Source: Flammeovirgaceae bacterium SG7u.111
Lineage (GTDB): Bacteria; Bacteroidota; Bacteroidia; Cytophagales; Flammeovirgaceae
Reading direction: 5' to 3'
Length of the DNA stretch: 64,000 nucleotides
NCBI GenBank assembly: GCA_034044135.1
Contig: CP139021.1
Coordinates: 2,867,635 to 2,931,634 of the forward strand
Part shown: piece after piece, positions 1-9,700 of the stretch
Layout: each line of letters begins with the position of its first letter
Position numbering within the stretch: the stretch's first letter is position 1
Made by a program: the position numbers and the translations under genes
Notes under the pieces: model-generated
What the model saw: the letters and a program-made list of their open reading frames with translations, nothing else
Databases searched by the model: none
What the model was told of the DNA's origin: nothing

Positions 1-1232
1 TTGTTGGAAATTAATAGGGCTTTTGTCCTACGTTTTGTGTTGGCTGATTTGAATCGCTTGAGGGTAAAAGAGGTGACAGGAGCGATGGTCAGCAGCAGTA
101 AAAATGGTATGTAGGAGGAGGCGCTGATTAAACTTGAGCTGTAGTGCGTATAAGGAGCATCAAAGTAGTAGATGTAGCTATTGGTTGCCAATACAAATAA
201 ATAACTTGTCAATAACACATTCATTCCCGATAGTAGTGCTATAGTTTTAAATGAGATTGCTGAGCTTTTGTTTATAAAGAAGAATACACAAAGCAGAAAG
301 GCAGAAAAGGTTAATATACCGCCCAGAACAACCAGTGAAACTCTTAGCTCTGGAGTGTTAAAAGGTGTTTTGTAAGTAGCCAGTCTTTCAAATTCCGAGT
401 TTTTTGGAAATAGGTCTGGTATGTTTATAATGTGGTCTCCTTTTGCCAATTCTTCAGCAAGCCCGAATTGTACGCTGCTATCGTATTGATGGTAAAAATA
501 GAGATTGACCGAGCGGTTTTTTGTATCCCAGATTGATGTTAACAGAGTCCCATCACCGTTTCTGTTTCTGCACACGTGCATGGTGTCAGCCAGTGAGGTA
601 CAAAAAGCCAGTGAGGTATCTGCATCGTGAGTTTTCAGGAATTCCTTGCCGTTTTTGTACCGAATTAATTTGTTGGCTTGTTCCTGTTCGGTTATGGAAG
701 GGCAGAAGTTGGATAATACATAATTTGCATCATTACCAACTATCAACTCGTAGGGTTCTACCACAAGGTACTTGCCTGAGCTGTCAATATAAATGAAAAC
801 ATCGTCGATAAAAATGGAATGGTCGTATTGATTGATAAACTCGGCAACTTCTTCTACTGTGGAACATGTGTGCAGTATCTCGGATAAGTAGGATACTTCA
901 TTGGTTATTTTCTTGCCCTGTGGAGCAATGCTTTTTTGAGGGTAGTACGCTACCAATCGAGAAAAAACCAACCCTGCTTCATTCATGCCAGATTGTGGGG
1001 CAAACCTGTTTGAAGAGACCTGTCTTGACCCGGTAAAGCCAGCACCATATTCATAGGGATTTTGTGCGTTTTCAAACCAAATTTTTGAAGTAGTCCGCCA
1101 AGCATCTTCGTTACAACCAACTACTGTTTTATCACCAACGGTTAGTTTGTACATACTACAAGCTGATAACTCTTTTTGTACTACAGTAACAAGACAGAAA
1201 ATTAATAAAATAAGCACTTTTAAACTATTCAT
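1..1232 (-). CDS. Ntn-hydrolase-like secreted/membrane protein (partial)
   Basis: Reading frame open from an ATG at 1232 through the left window edge, so the C-terminus is missing (about 410 residues seen). It begins with a hydrophobic signal segment (MNSLKVLILLIFCLVTVV) and then ACSMYKLTVGDKTVVGCNED. The Cys after the signal and the following GCNEDAW resemble the mature N-terminal Cys and early strand of choloylglycine/linear-amide C-N hydrolases (Ntn hydrolases). After about 270 residues the visible C-terminal part has three hydrophobic segments (near LRVSLVVLGGILTFSAFLL, TIALLSGMNVLLTSYLFVL and SSYIPFLLLLTIAPV), so the enzyme is probably exposed on the outer face of a membrane anchor. Substrate unknown. 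The family call rests on pattern only; the membrane segments are seen directly. Confidence 0.6.
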   Translation of the reverse strand, partial: MNSLKVLILLIFCLVTVVQKELSACSMYKLTVGDKTVVGCNEDAWRTTSKIWFENAQNPYEYGAGFTGSRQVSSNRFAPQSGMNEAGLVFSRLVAYYPQKSIAPQGKKITNEVSYLSEILHTCSTVEEVAEFINQYDHSIFIDDVFIYIDSSGKYLVVEPYELIVGNDANYVLSNFCPSITEQEQANKLIRYKNGKEFLKTHDADTSLAFCTSLADTMHVCRNRNGDGTLLTSIWDTKNRSVNLYFYHQYDSSVQFGLAEELAKGDHIINIPDLFPKNSEFERLATYKTPFNTPELRVSLVVLGGILTFSAFLLCVFFFINKSSAISFKTIALLSGMNVLLTSYLFVLATNSYIYYFDAPYTHYSSSLISASSYIPFLLLLTIAPVTSFTLKRFKSANTKRRTKALLISN

Positions 1233-1348
1233 GGAGTAGGATTTAAGATTGAGGTTTCTAAACCCTATACAACATCTGTGCAAACTTTGTGTAGAGTGTT
1301 TTTATGTTTTGGGTTTTGTAGGGGGTAAGTATCTTTCATGTAAAAAAA

Positions 1349-1786
1349 CTACCCCTCCAAAGGGACTATCAGCACCGGGATTTTTGATCTGTTGATGATT
1401 TCCGATGAGACACTTCCCACCAATGCTTTGTACAAGAAGCCATGCTCTCTATGTCCTGCCACAATTAGGTCTGCGTGTAGTTTTTGTGCTTCCTCAATCA
1501 CCATTTTGATGGTCGCTCCTTGCACTAATAAGCTCTCTGCATCAATGCCGTGGTTATTGAGCAGAGCTGCGTATTCTTGCAGTTGCTGATGCTCCTTTTT
1601 AAGGTCGGAAGCTCGGGAGTCCCTTACGTGTTGTGGACCTACTCCGTAGCCAACAAAATCAGGGTCAGGTGCAGCTATATGCACTATCCATATTTTTGCA
1701 TTGAACGCAGCTGCAAATTCATATGCCTTGTCGATGAGTAACTGATCTCCTTTTTCAAAGTCGATGGTGACTAGTATAGTTTTCAT
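1349..1786 (-). CDS. Universal stress protein, UspA family
   Basis: 145-residue cytoplasmic alpha/beta protein starting MKTILVTIDFEKGDQ, the usual UspA strand 1 with an early Asp. The C-terminus carries the nucleotide-loop region GHREHGFLYKALVGSVSSEI; the second Gly of the classic G-2X-G-9X-G(S/T) loop is Glu, so ATP binding is possible but not certain. An in-frame ATG at 1825 lies upstream, but the extra 13 residues do not match the family, so the internal start was chosen. Single-domain UspA proteins are linked to stress and energy limitation; the specific role cannot be read here. It stands alone, divergent from the exchanger gene to its right. Confidence 0.85.
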   Translation of the reverse strand: MKTILVTIDFEKGDQLLIDKAYEFAAAFNAKIWIVHIAAPDPDFVGYGVGPQHVRDSRASDLKKEHQQLQEYAALLNNHGIDAESLLVQGATIKMVIEEAQKLHADLIVAGHREHGFLYKALVGSVSSEIINRSKIPVLIVPLEG

Positions 1787-2020
1787 ATTTTTATGTGTTA
1801 TGTATGGTTGCTTATATATAAGCATACGGAAATGTGACAGGCTGGGGTGTTGGCATTCAAAAGATATTAGCCTATTTTTAGGGGCTTCAAAATGTATTGA
1901 AAACAGTGTGCCTTAGTTTTGGACGAGAATGGAATAGTCCATTATTTTTTACATTTTTATTAATACTATGGCTGGGTGTTCGTTTTGTTAGCATTGGAAA
2001 ACTTTCTAAAATAGACTTCA

Positions 2021-2947
2021 ATGGATATTTATTTGGATATTCTGGTAATTATAATCTGTATCATTGCTTTGGCAAAAGGATCTACATGGATGGTTGATTC
2101 TTCTATTCGGATTGCCAATACGTTTCGAGTTCCCGAGCTTGTTATCGGGCTGACGATTGTGGCATTTGGGACTTCAGCCCCTGAGTTTGGGGTGACTATT
2201 CTTGCCGCTATGAGGGGTATGAGTGATATTGCCATTGGAAATGTAGTAGGTTCAAATATTTTTAACCTTGGATTTATTTTGGGTGGTACGGCTCTTTTTG
2301 GAGCGCTAAATTCGTCCAAATCTCTTGTTTACCGAGATGGGATGTTCCTATTTTTCGGGTCGGCACTGCTTACAGTGTTTTTGTGGGATTTGTCCATGTC
2401 TAAGCTAGAAGGGATTATTTTGTTTGTGTTACTCTTTGTCTATCTAGGGTTCTTGTTTATCAAAAAAGAACCGATGGAGAAAATAGAGTTGAAGGAGAAA
2501 GCCCGCAAGCTCGACTATTTGCTGATGCCCCTTGGTTTGGGGTTGATATTGGGAGGATCTCACTTCTTGGTCGATTCGGCGGTGAATGTTGCACGGGCTT
2601 TTGGCATGTCGGAATGGGTGATAGGGGCAACTATCGTGGCCTTTGGTACATCGGCACCAGAGTTGGCTACTTCGATTACAGCATCATTCAAAGGACACCA
2701 TGGCTTATCTATTGGTAACCTTATTGGGAGCGATATTTTCAATATTTTTGGAGTATTGGGTGTAGCCGGCATTCTTCAAAATATGGAGGTTGATCCCGAA
2801 GTCACTTCAAACCTTTACCTACTAATGGGCATGATCGTGCTCACCCTCTTCTTCCTACGAACCAATTGGAAGTTGGCCCGCTGGGAAGGTGCAGTGCTAT
2901 TGCTGATCGGGGCAATCCGTTGGTATTTTAGCTTTACGGCGGGGTAG
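2021..2947 (+). CDS. Calcium/sodium antiporter, CaCA family (YrbG-like)
   Basis: 308-residue inner-membrane protein with about ten hydrophobic segments arranged as an inverted duplication. Each half carries the alpha-repeat signature: GTSAPEFGVTILAAMRG then IGNVVGSNIFNLG near residues 48-85, and GTSAPELATSITASFKG then IGNLIGSDIFNIFG near 211-250. The Glu in GTSAPE and the GNxxGS(N/D)IFN motif are the ion-binding residues of the K+-dependent and independent Na+/Ca2+ exchangers. Length agrees with E. coli YrbG (about 325 aa). It stands alone between usp and rlmF, convergent with rlmF. Confidence 0.92.
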   Translation: MDIYLDILVIIICIIALAKGSTWMVDSSIRIANTFRVPELVIGLTIVAFGTSAPEFGVTILAAMRGMSDIAIGNVVGSNIFNLGFILGGTALFGALNSSKSLVYRDGMFLFFGSALLTVFLWDLSMSKLEGIILFVLLFVYLGFLFIKKEPMEKIELKEKARKLDYLLMPLGLGLILGGSHFLVDSAVNVARAFGMSEWVIGATIVAFGTSAPELATSITASFKGHHGLSIGNLIGSDIFNIFGVLGVAGILQNMEVDPEVTSNLYLLMGMIVLTLFFLRTNWKLARWEGAVLLLIGAIRWYFSFTAG

Positions 2948-3120
2948 TGTGAGAGTTTCAGGTTGCGTGTTGTAGGTTTGTATTGAGGCGAAATAGGTGT
3001 AAAAGATTTATACAAACCCTCACGGGGTTATTTTTAAGCATGTTTCCTTGTTCTACAATAGTGGAACCCTTACAGGGGCTCTTTCCCCAAAAAAGCCTAC
3101 AAGAGCCCACTCATTTAAAG

Positions 3121-4107
3121 CTAGCTATCACCGTTGGTAGGTTTTTCATCTTTCCATCTCGTTTCTCTCCATTCTTTTTGCTCTTCTTTGGAAAGGAACG
3201 TCCATGCTATTATTCGGCTGGCTTTGTTGCCTGTGCCCGTGGGGATGGTTCGTACTTCCGTAGTGCCTGTTTGTTCTAGCAATTCGTTTATCCCTTTGAG
3301 GTTGGACGATTTGGAAAGCAAGGTAGAGAACCATAAGCAGTTTTTGGAAAACTTTTGGCTTTCCTTCACCATGTTGCTTATGAACTTGTATTCCCCGCCT
3401 TCGGTAATAAGCTCGTTACTGATGCCGGCAAAGTTGAGAAGCGGTTCTTTTACCTTTTTTCCAGTAAGATTGCGAACTTTTCTCTGCGTTCCTTTCTGGG
3501 CCTCTGCTTTGGATGCATGGTAAGGAGGATTGCAGATCGATAGGTCAATCTTGGCCTGCCTATCGATTATCCCATAAAAAATATCTTTCGGATCTTTTTG
3601 CAATCGGCATTCGACCTTACCTTTTAGCTCAGGGTTGTTATCAACTATTTGCCGTGCTGATTCAATAGACTTGGGATCAATGTCTGAACCAATGAAGTTC
3701 CACCCGTATTCCACCACGCCTACAATGGGGTAGATGCAGTTTGCGCCTACGCCGACATCTAGGCAAGTGATTTTGTCGCCAGTAGGGATGTTGCCAAAGT
3801 TATTGGCTCGCAACACATCTGCCATGTGGTGGAGGTAATCCGCTCTGCCGGGGATAGGAGGGCAGAGATTCTGGTCTGGAAAATCCCAGTACTTTATGCC
3901 ATAGTAATGGTGGAGCAGCGCCCTGTTCAGGAGCTTTACCGCAGCAGGATTGGAAAAATCTACCGAGTCGTCTCCATATTTATTGGGCTTTACATGCTCG
4001 CCCAGCTCAGGTGTGACGGCGATCAATGCGCTAAGATCGTATCGTTCTCGGTTTTTATTGCGGGTGTGTAGCCTGTCTTTTATTTGTTTTTTCTTCTCTG
4101 ATGGCAT
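3121..4107 (-). CDS. rlmF: 23S rRNA (adenine(1618)-N6)-methyltransferase RlmF
   Basis: 328-residue SAM-dependent methyltransferase. The N-terminal half has the family-specific stretch HVKPNKYGDDSVDFSNP and LLNRALLHHYYGIKYWDFPD; the SAM-binding loop is TCLDVGVGANCIYP near residue 112, and the catalytic amino-methyltransferase motif is NPPYHAS near 195 (NPPF in E. coli). RlmF methylates A1618 of 23S rRNA. The basic N-terminus (MPSEKKKQIKDRLHTRNKNR) is typical. Monocistronic, convergent with the exchanger gene. Confidence 0.93.
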   Translation of the reverse strand: MPSEKKKQIKDRLHTRNKNRERYDLSALIAVTPELGEHVKPNKYGDDSVDFSNPAAVKLLNRALLHHYYGIKYWDFPDQNLCPPIPGRADYLHHMADVLRANNFGNIPTGDKITCLDVGVGANCIYPIVGVVEYGWNFIGSDIDPKSIESARQIVDNNPELKGKVECRLQKDPKDIFYGIIDRQAKIDLSICNPPYHASKAEAQKGTQRKVRNLTGKKVKEPLLNFAGISNELITEGGEYKFISNMVKESQKFSKNCLWFSTLLSKSSNLKGINELLEQTGTTEVRTIPTGTGNKASRIIAWTFLSKEEQKEWRETRWKDEKPTNGDS

Positions 4108-4693
4108 GGTTCGCTTGGCTAGGTTGGTTTAAGGGCTGCAAGTTACGGCTTTCAGCTTACAAGTTTTGAGCTTGGCGGGGAAAAGGTGCTTGTGGAGGAT
4201 GGGTAGAGGTACCAAATCCTGAAAACCTTTGCCGCTTTCTACTAGTTTTGTTTATCTAGCGTATAGTAATGTTATAATTTGGCTTTTTATGAATCTATTT
4301 GATGATTCAATTAATGGAAGGGTTTAAGATTGATAGTTAAGAGGTTAGACGAAATAGCACGGCAACTTGGGATCAATTCAAGCGGACGCTTGAAGTTATG
4401 TTTTAGGCATGAGCGAGATGCTCGCGCCAGTTTTTCTTCTTTTTTATGAGAAACTATTTTTGATCCTTAGTTACAATGTCAGTTCAGTTAGATGCTAGAA
4501 ATCAGAGTTTAGAAAAAAATTAAAACTAAAAAAGGTGTTTTACTAACTTCTAGTCTCCAGCCTCTAACTTCTTTTAAGAGCATAAACTATCACCAATAAG
4601 CTAGTTTTCCGAGGTATCAAGTAAAATCTAAAGAAGCTATTTTATAGTACATATCATACTGATTATTCAATTATAAACCAATAAAAAGAACAA
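4108..4693. other. Gene-free stretch with two adjacent hairpins
   Basis: No credible reading frame. It holds a perfect 8-bp hairpin TTCAAGCG/CGCTTGAA at 4377-4394 and, 18 bases on, GCGAG/CTCGC at 4413-4425 followed by a T-rich run. Paired GC-rich palindromes like these occur as dispersed intergenic repeats in many genomes; no second close copy was seen in this window. Confidence 0.5.
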
Positions 4694-5419
4694 ATGAGTA
4701 CATCAAATTTAACTGCGTACATCACTGGAGGAAGTAAAGGAATTGGCTATGGCATTGCCGAAGCAATCTTGAAAGAAGGGGAAAAAGTGGCGATCACTTC
4801 CCGCACGCAAGCAGGGGCTGACAAAGCAGTGGAAGCGTTGAAAGCCAGCACGGGAAATGACCAAGTGATCGCATTGGAATGCGACGTAAGATCATTGGAA
4901 GCACAAGCGGCGGCTATCAAAGAGGTGACTTCCAAGTGGGGGAAGCTGGGTTTGGTAGTGGCGAATGCCGGAGTAGGGAAATTTGCTCCTATAGAAGACC
5001 TTACGCCCGAAGATTGGCAACAGACCATTGATATCAATTTGACAGGAGTGTTTAATACTATTAAGGCTTCTGTAGAAGCGTTGAAGGAATCAGAAGGGTA
5101 TTTTATCACGATTTCAAGCTTGGCGGGAACGAATTTCTTTGCAAACGGATCTGCATATAATGCCAGCAAGTTTGGGCTAACAGGTTTTACCCAAGCGGTG
5201 ATGCTGGACCTGAGGAAGTACGGCATCAGGGTGAGTACCATCATGCCCGGCTCTGTAGCCACCTATTTCAATGATCATACGCCTAGCCCAGAGGACGACT
5301 GGAAAATACAGATTGAAGACATTGGTGAGATGGTAGTAAATCTCGTGAAAACCAACACAAGAACCCTTCCGAGCAAGATAGAAGTAAGACCAACTACGCC
5401 ACCTTCGGCAAGAAAATAA
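4694..5419 (+). CDS. Short-chain dehydrogenase/reductase (SDR)
   Basis: 241-residue classical SDR. The cofactor loop TGGSKGIGYGIAEAIL lies near residues 11-26, the structural NAG motif in VVANAGVGKF near 92, and the catalytic Ser-Tyr-Lys in SSLAG...SAYNASKFG near 139-162. The Arg in SRTQ after strand 2 suggests NADP(H) preference. It is a cytosolic oxidoreductase of unknown substrate. The C-terminus ends in a basic SARK tail. Monocistronic, with an AT-rich leader. Confidence 0.9.
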   Translation: MSTSNLTAYITGGSKGIGYGIAEAILKEGEKVAITSRTQAGADKAVEALKASTGNDQVIALECDVRSLEAQAAAIKEVTSKWGKLGLVVANAGVGKFAPIEDLTPEDWQQTIDINLTGVFNTIKASVEALKESEGYFITISSLAGTNFFANGSAYNASKFGLTGFTQAVMLDLRKYGIRVSTIMPGSVATYFNDHTPSPEDDWKIQIEDIGEMVVNLVKTNTRTLPSKIEVRPTTPPSARK

Positions 5420-5495
5420 TAGGCAAGCTTTTAGTTACCCCGGGCTACTGCTCGGGGTTTTCTCCCTTTGGTAAAAGCAGGAAGTGCTGGCTCTT

Positions 5496-6410
5496 TTACC
5501 TTGGCTGTAGGTTCAAAAAGAAATTGACGGCCTTGTCTTTTGCTTCTATAACATCTACCAACGTTTGTATAAAAGCATTCACTGCTTTCATGTTGAATAT
5601 AACCTGGCCTTCAAGAAACGCTACAAGCCTTCTCTTGCTTTTTATTTTATATGTTTTGTGGAAAAGCGTGTAGAATTGTAAGGCATAATTATCCAGATTG
5701 TCTTTCTCTACTTTCAATACATTTGTAAGCAGTATTTCAGCCATTTGATTGAGACTGAGTTCATAGTCTTCGCACAAGTATTTATAAAGATTGTTCTTGT
5801 TGTTTCCCTTAAACTCTTTAATAATGGTCTGCCGATCAAGCTCTTCCTTGGCAATCGAGGCTTTGAACTTTGAGAAAAACTTGCTGTCTAACTCAGTTAG
5901 GATAGGATGTAGGTAGAGGATAATAGCTTTGGCATACAACTCTTGGTTTGCCTCTTTTTCTATAATATGTGCATTAATGAAATCATCTTGTGATGAAGGC
6001 TCCAACAAATTCCATAGCTTAGACTTGCTGAAGCTATAATAGGCAATATCATCATTGATTTCTATGTGCCTCATTATAAAATCAACTTTGGACTCCACCA
6101 AGCCAAGTGATTCATTTTGCTTTGTCGCAGAGGATAGTAATTTTTCTTGGTTGGCAAGTTGTTGGTCTAGTTTTTTGATCATTTGCAACAGAGCCAAGTT
6201 GATTCTGTTCTTTTCCTCCACATAACTCCCCAAGCCTAATATTTCAGAGTTTTTAATCTCAGCTAGGTTTGAAGAAAGTAAAACCAAATTATCGATAAAT
6301 TCCGTGAGGTTATGCTCGCTGCAAAACTGGTACAATTCATCAATTGCTTTGCTCGTCTGAGCCTGCATTACAAAAAGCCTTATTGTTTCAACGATGTTAT
6401 ATTCTTTCAT
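5496..6410 (-). CDS. Helical protein with probable N-terminal effector-associated domain (EAD11-like)
   Basis: Starting at the second Met (MKEYNIVETIRL), this is a 304-residue, mostly helical soluble protein. Residues 1-85 match the pattern I know for effector-associated domain 11: short repeats of leucines, then NLVLLSSNLAEIKNSEILGL and EEKNRINLALLQMI (compare the usual N-vilLSSry-el-r-G-is-ee-NRIn-ALL). Such domains act as adaptor pairs between sensors and effectors in bacterial conflict and immunity systems. The remaining 220 residues (coiled coil near 85-110, then Lys/Asp-rich helices) match nothing I recognise, and no peptidase, NTPase or CHAT partner is adjacent. An upstream in-frame ATG at 6443 would add 11 residues. 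The domain call is moderate; no function is assigned. Confidence 0.5.
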   Translation of the reverse strand: MKEYNIVETIRLFVMQAQTSKAIDELYQFCSEHNLTEFIDNLVLLSSNLAEIKNSEILGLGSYVEEKNRINLALLQMIKKLDQQLANQEKLLSSATKQNESLGLVESKVDFIMRHIEINDDIAYYSFSKSKLWNLLEPSSQDDFINAHIIEKEANQELYAKAIILYLHPILTELDSKFFSKFKASIAKEELDRQTIIKEFKGNNKNNLYKYLCEDYELSLNQMAEILLTNVLKVEKDNLDNYALQFYTLFHKTYKIKSKRRLVAFLEGQVIFNMKAVNAFIQTLVDVIEAKDKAVNFFLNLQPR

Positions 6411-6741
6411 TCTCTTAGTGTTGGTTGTCCTATGAGTAGCCATTATAAAGATATTAAAATAGCTGGATTACACGAAAAAAGAAAGGGAAAGTTGTGTTCT
6501 AGAGGATTTTGTTGATTAGCTAATAACATTATACAAGTAGTATAGGGGTGCTTATCTAGGATTTGTTTTAGTTGTTTTAAAATCGTAATATATTCAAATA
6601 TACACTATGAAATTTCGCTTGCTATAACTACTTTTCCCGATTATTTTTCAGTCGGGAAAAAGTGCTGTTTATTAATAGCCTTGGAAATAGCTGAAATGTA
6701 TTTCAATAGCCAATAATTAATACATAAAAAAACAAGCGTTT
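6411..6741. promoter_or_regulatory. putA leader region with inverted repeat
   Basis: Divergent intergenic region between the EAD-like gene and putA. A 10-bp inverted repeat, CTTTTCCCGA at 6631-6640 and TCGGGAAAAAG at 6652-6662, lies about 80 bases before the putA start. It could be a leader hairpin or an operator; which one cannot be decided from sequence. No further gene is seen. Confidence 0.35.
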
Positions 6742-9700
6742 ATGTCGTTTAAATTATCAACCAAGCAAATTGACCAAGTCCTAAAAACTGCGGTAGGGCT
6801 TCAGAAACCAAGAAGAAAGGCGCCTCCAAATCCATTTGGAAAGCGCATAGGGCCGATCATAAAATCACCTGAAGGCAAGATCTTTCTAATTCGGTTGATG
6901 GATGTGGCCTTTAGGACTAAAAATTACTCAAGGGTATCGTCTTATGTATACCGGCTCTTTAAGAGTACAGATGCACACCAAAAACTATTTAGCACACAAG
7001 AAAAGGTGCTTGTAAGGCTGTTTAATATGATAGGGTATAAGTTGCCCTCTGTAAGCGTGCCTTTGATGCTGAAAGAAATTCAAGATGTAACAAGTCCTGT
7101 AGTGTATTTTTTGGGCGACAAGAAATATAAAGAGCACTACGGTAAGCGCAAAAAGCAAAAGATTCAGTTAAATATCAACCTCATTGGGGAAGCATTAATT
7201 GGTGAAAAAGAAGCGGAAAAAAGGATTGAGCAATACTGCAATTTGTTAGGGCAAAAGGAGGTTGATTATATTTCCATTAAAGCTTCTACTATTTATTCTC
7301 AAATTGAGTCCATTGCACATGATCAGGTGGTGGATGTGTTAGTAGAGAAGCTCTCTATCATCTACCGCAAAGTATTGCAAGTAGAAAAGGAAACTGGGGT
7401 TCAAAAGTTTGTCAACTTGGATATGGAAGAGTATCGTGACTTATCCATTACACTGGCAACGTTCAAAAAGGCATTGGAGAAGGAAGAATTTAAATCTTTG
7501 CGTGCAGGTATTGTTATCCAAGCGTATTTGCCCGATGCTTTTAATGAAGTTTGTAAACTTCAAGAGTGGGCTGTAAAGCGTGTGGAGAGTGGCGGTGCGC
7601 CAGTTAAAGTGCGTATTGTGAAAGGTGCTAATATTGAAATGGAATTGACAGAAGCATCAATGAGGGATTGGCCTGTAGCTACGTACGGTACTAAATTAGA
7701 AACAGATGCGAACTATAAAAGGGTATTGCTCCAGCTTTTAGATGCGGATAAGGTCAAAAGCATGAATGTTGGTGTGGCGTCCCATAATATTTTTGATTTA
7801 GCATTCGCCCTAAAGCTTGTAGAGGACCTAGATATTTCAGATTTTGTTGATTTTGAAATGCTAGAAGGCGTGGCGCAGGGTACTGTTATGGAAATTGTGC
7901 ACAGAGGGATGAATGTAGTGCTTTATACGCCTATTGTGAAGCCTAGCGATTATAACAATGCAATTGCCTACTTGGTGCGCCGATTGGATGAAGGCACTCA
8001 AAAAGGTAACTTCTTGCGCGAAGGGTTCAACCTAGATGTTAATTCAGAAAAATGGGAAGAATTGCAGCAGAACTTCCTTTATTCCTTGGGTAAAATGGAT
8101 GTGGTGAAAACTACCCCTAACCGTACCCAAGACCGTTCTACACAAGTTGTAGTTCCTCAAACAGAATTTAAAAATGTTCCCGATACGGACTGGGCGCTGG
8201 AAGCTAACCGGAAGTGGATAGCAAGTGTAAAGAAACGCTGGGAAAAACCTGTTGAGGTTGTTGGTGACTTAATTCCTGTTGTGATGGATGGGGCTTCAAA
8301 GGAAAGGTCCATTGTCAAACAAGAAAACTGGAAAGGTAAATTGCCTTGGCAGTACGAACTGGCAACGGAAGGTGATTATAAAGAATTTATTGCGGCCGAT
8401 TCGGAATGGTACGGACTTTCTACTGCCCAAAAGGTCAAATTGTTGAGAAATGCGGCTGTTAAAATGGAAGAGCGTCGTGGTGATCTTATAGCAGTAGCCA
8501 TTGAGGAGTTAGGAAAGACAGCGCCCGAAGTGGATGTAGAAGTCTCTGAAGCGATTGATTTTGCCAACTTTTATGCTCAGGCATTGCTAGATGTAGACGC
8601 TGAAGGCGTGAGCTATGAATGTTCCGGAGTAAACTTGGTTTTGTCTCCGTGGAATTTCCCAATTGCTATTCCTATAGGAGGGGTGCTCGCTTCGTTGGCA
8701 GCAGGCAAGAAGGTGATCTTGAAACCTTCACAAAATGCAGCGGCTTGTGCGTATCTTATCAGTCAATGTTTGTGGGATGCTGGTATACCTAAAAGCGCTT
8801 TTGCCTTTTTGCCAACCGAAGAATCCAACCTCGATGCGTTCTTGTCAGAGGGAAATACCTTCGATGCTGTTATTTTAACAGGAGGTACGGCTACGGCTCA
8901 GTTCTTATTGAAGCGCAACCCACATTTGAACCTGTATGCGGAAACTGGTGGTAAAAATGCAACTATTGTTACGGCATTGTCAGACCGCGACCAAGCGATT
9001 AAAAACGTGGTGCAATCTGCTTTTGGAAATACAGGGCAAAAATGTTCGGCGACTTCCTTGCTGATTTTGGAGGAAGAAGTGTTTAATGACAAGCATTTCA
9101 AAGAATTATTGAAAGATGCTGCGGAAAGTAGGGTTTATGGCGATCCTTGGGATTTCCATACAAGCATAGGCCCATTGGCAGTTCCTATCAACGACCGTAT
9201 TAAACACGTGATTGAGAATACGGCTGACAAAGATTGGCTTCTTAAGCCAGAGCTAGAAGGGGACTATCTTTTGAAACCGGGCATAAAATGGGGGATTACC
9301 ACAGCAGATTACGGTTATAAGAATGAGCTTTTTGGCCCTATTCTTTTTGTGATGAAGGCGAATGGGTTGCAAGATGCCATAGATAAAGTGAACGGTGTAG
9401 AATACGGTCTCACAAGTGGAATAGAATCCTTGGCACGAGAGGAGGTTCGCTACTGGAAAAACAATGTAATTGCTGGAAACTTGTACGCCAATAGAAGTAC
9501 AACAGGAGCGATTGTGATGCGTCAGCCATTTGGAGGCATGAAAGCGTCTTGCTATGGTTTTGGGATGAAAGCAGGAGGTGTTAACTATGTGCGCCAGTTC
9601 CTGAACCTAAAGCCAGTAGAAATGGTGGATATGAGCCAGATAGAAAACAACTATTTACTCTATTTCTTGTCGCATTTCAATAAGGAAGTGGACTACGCTC

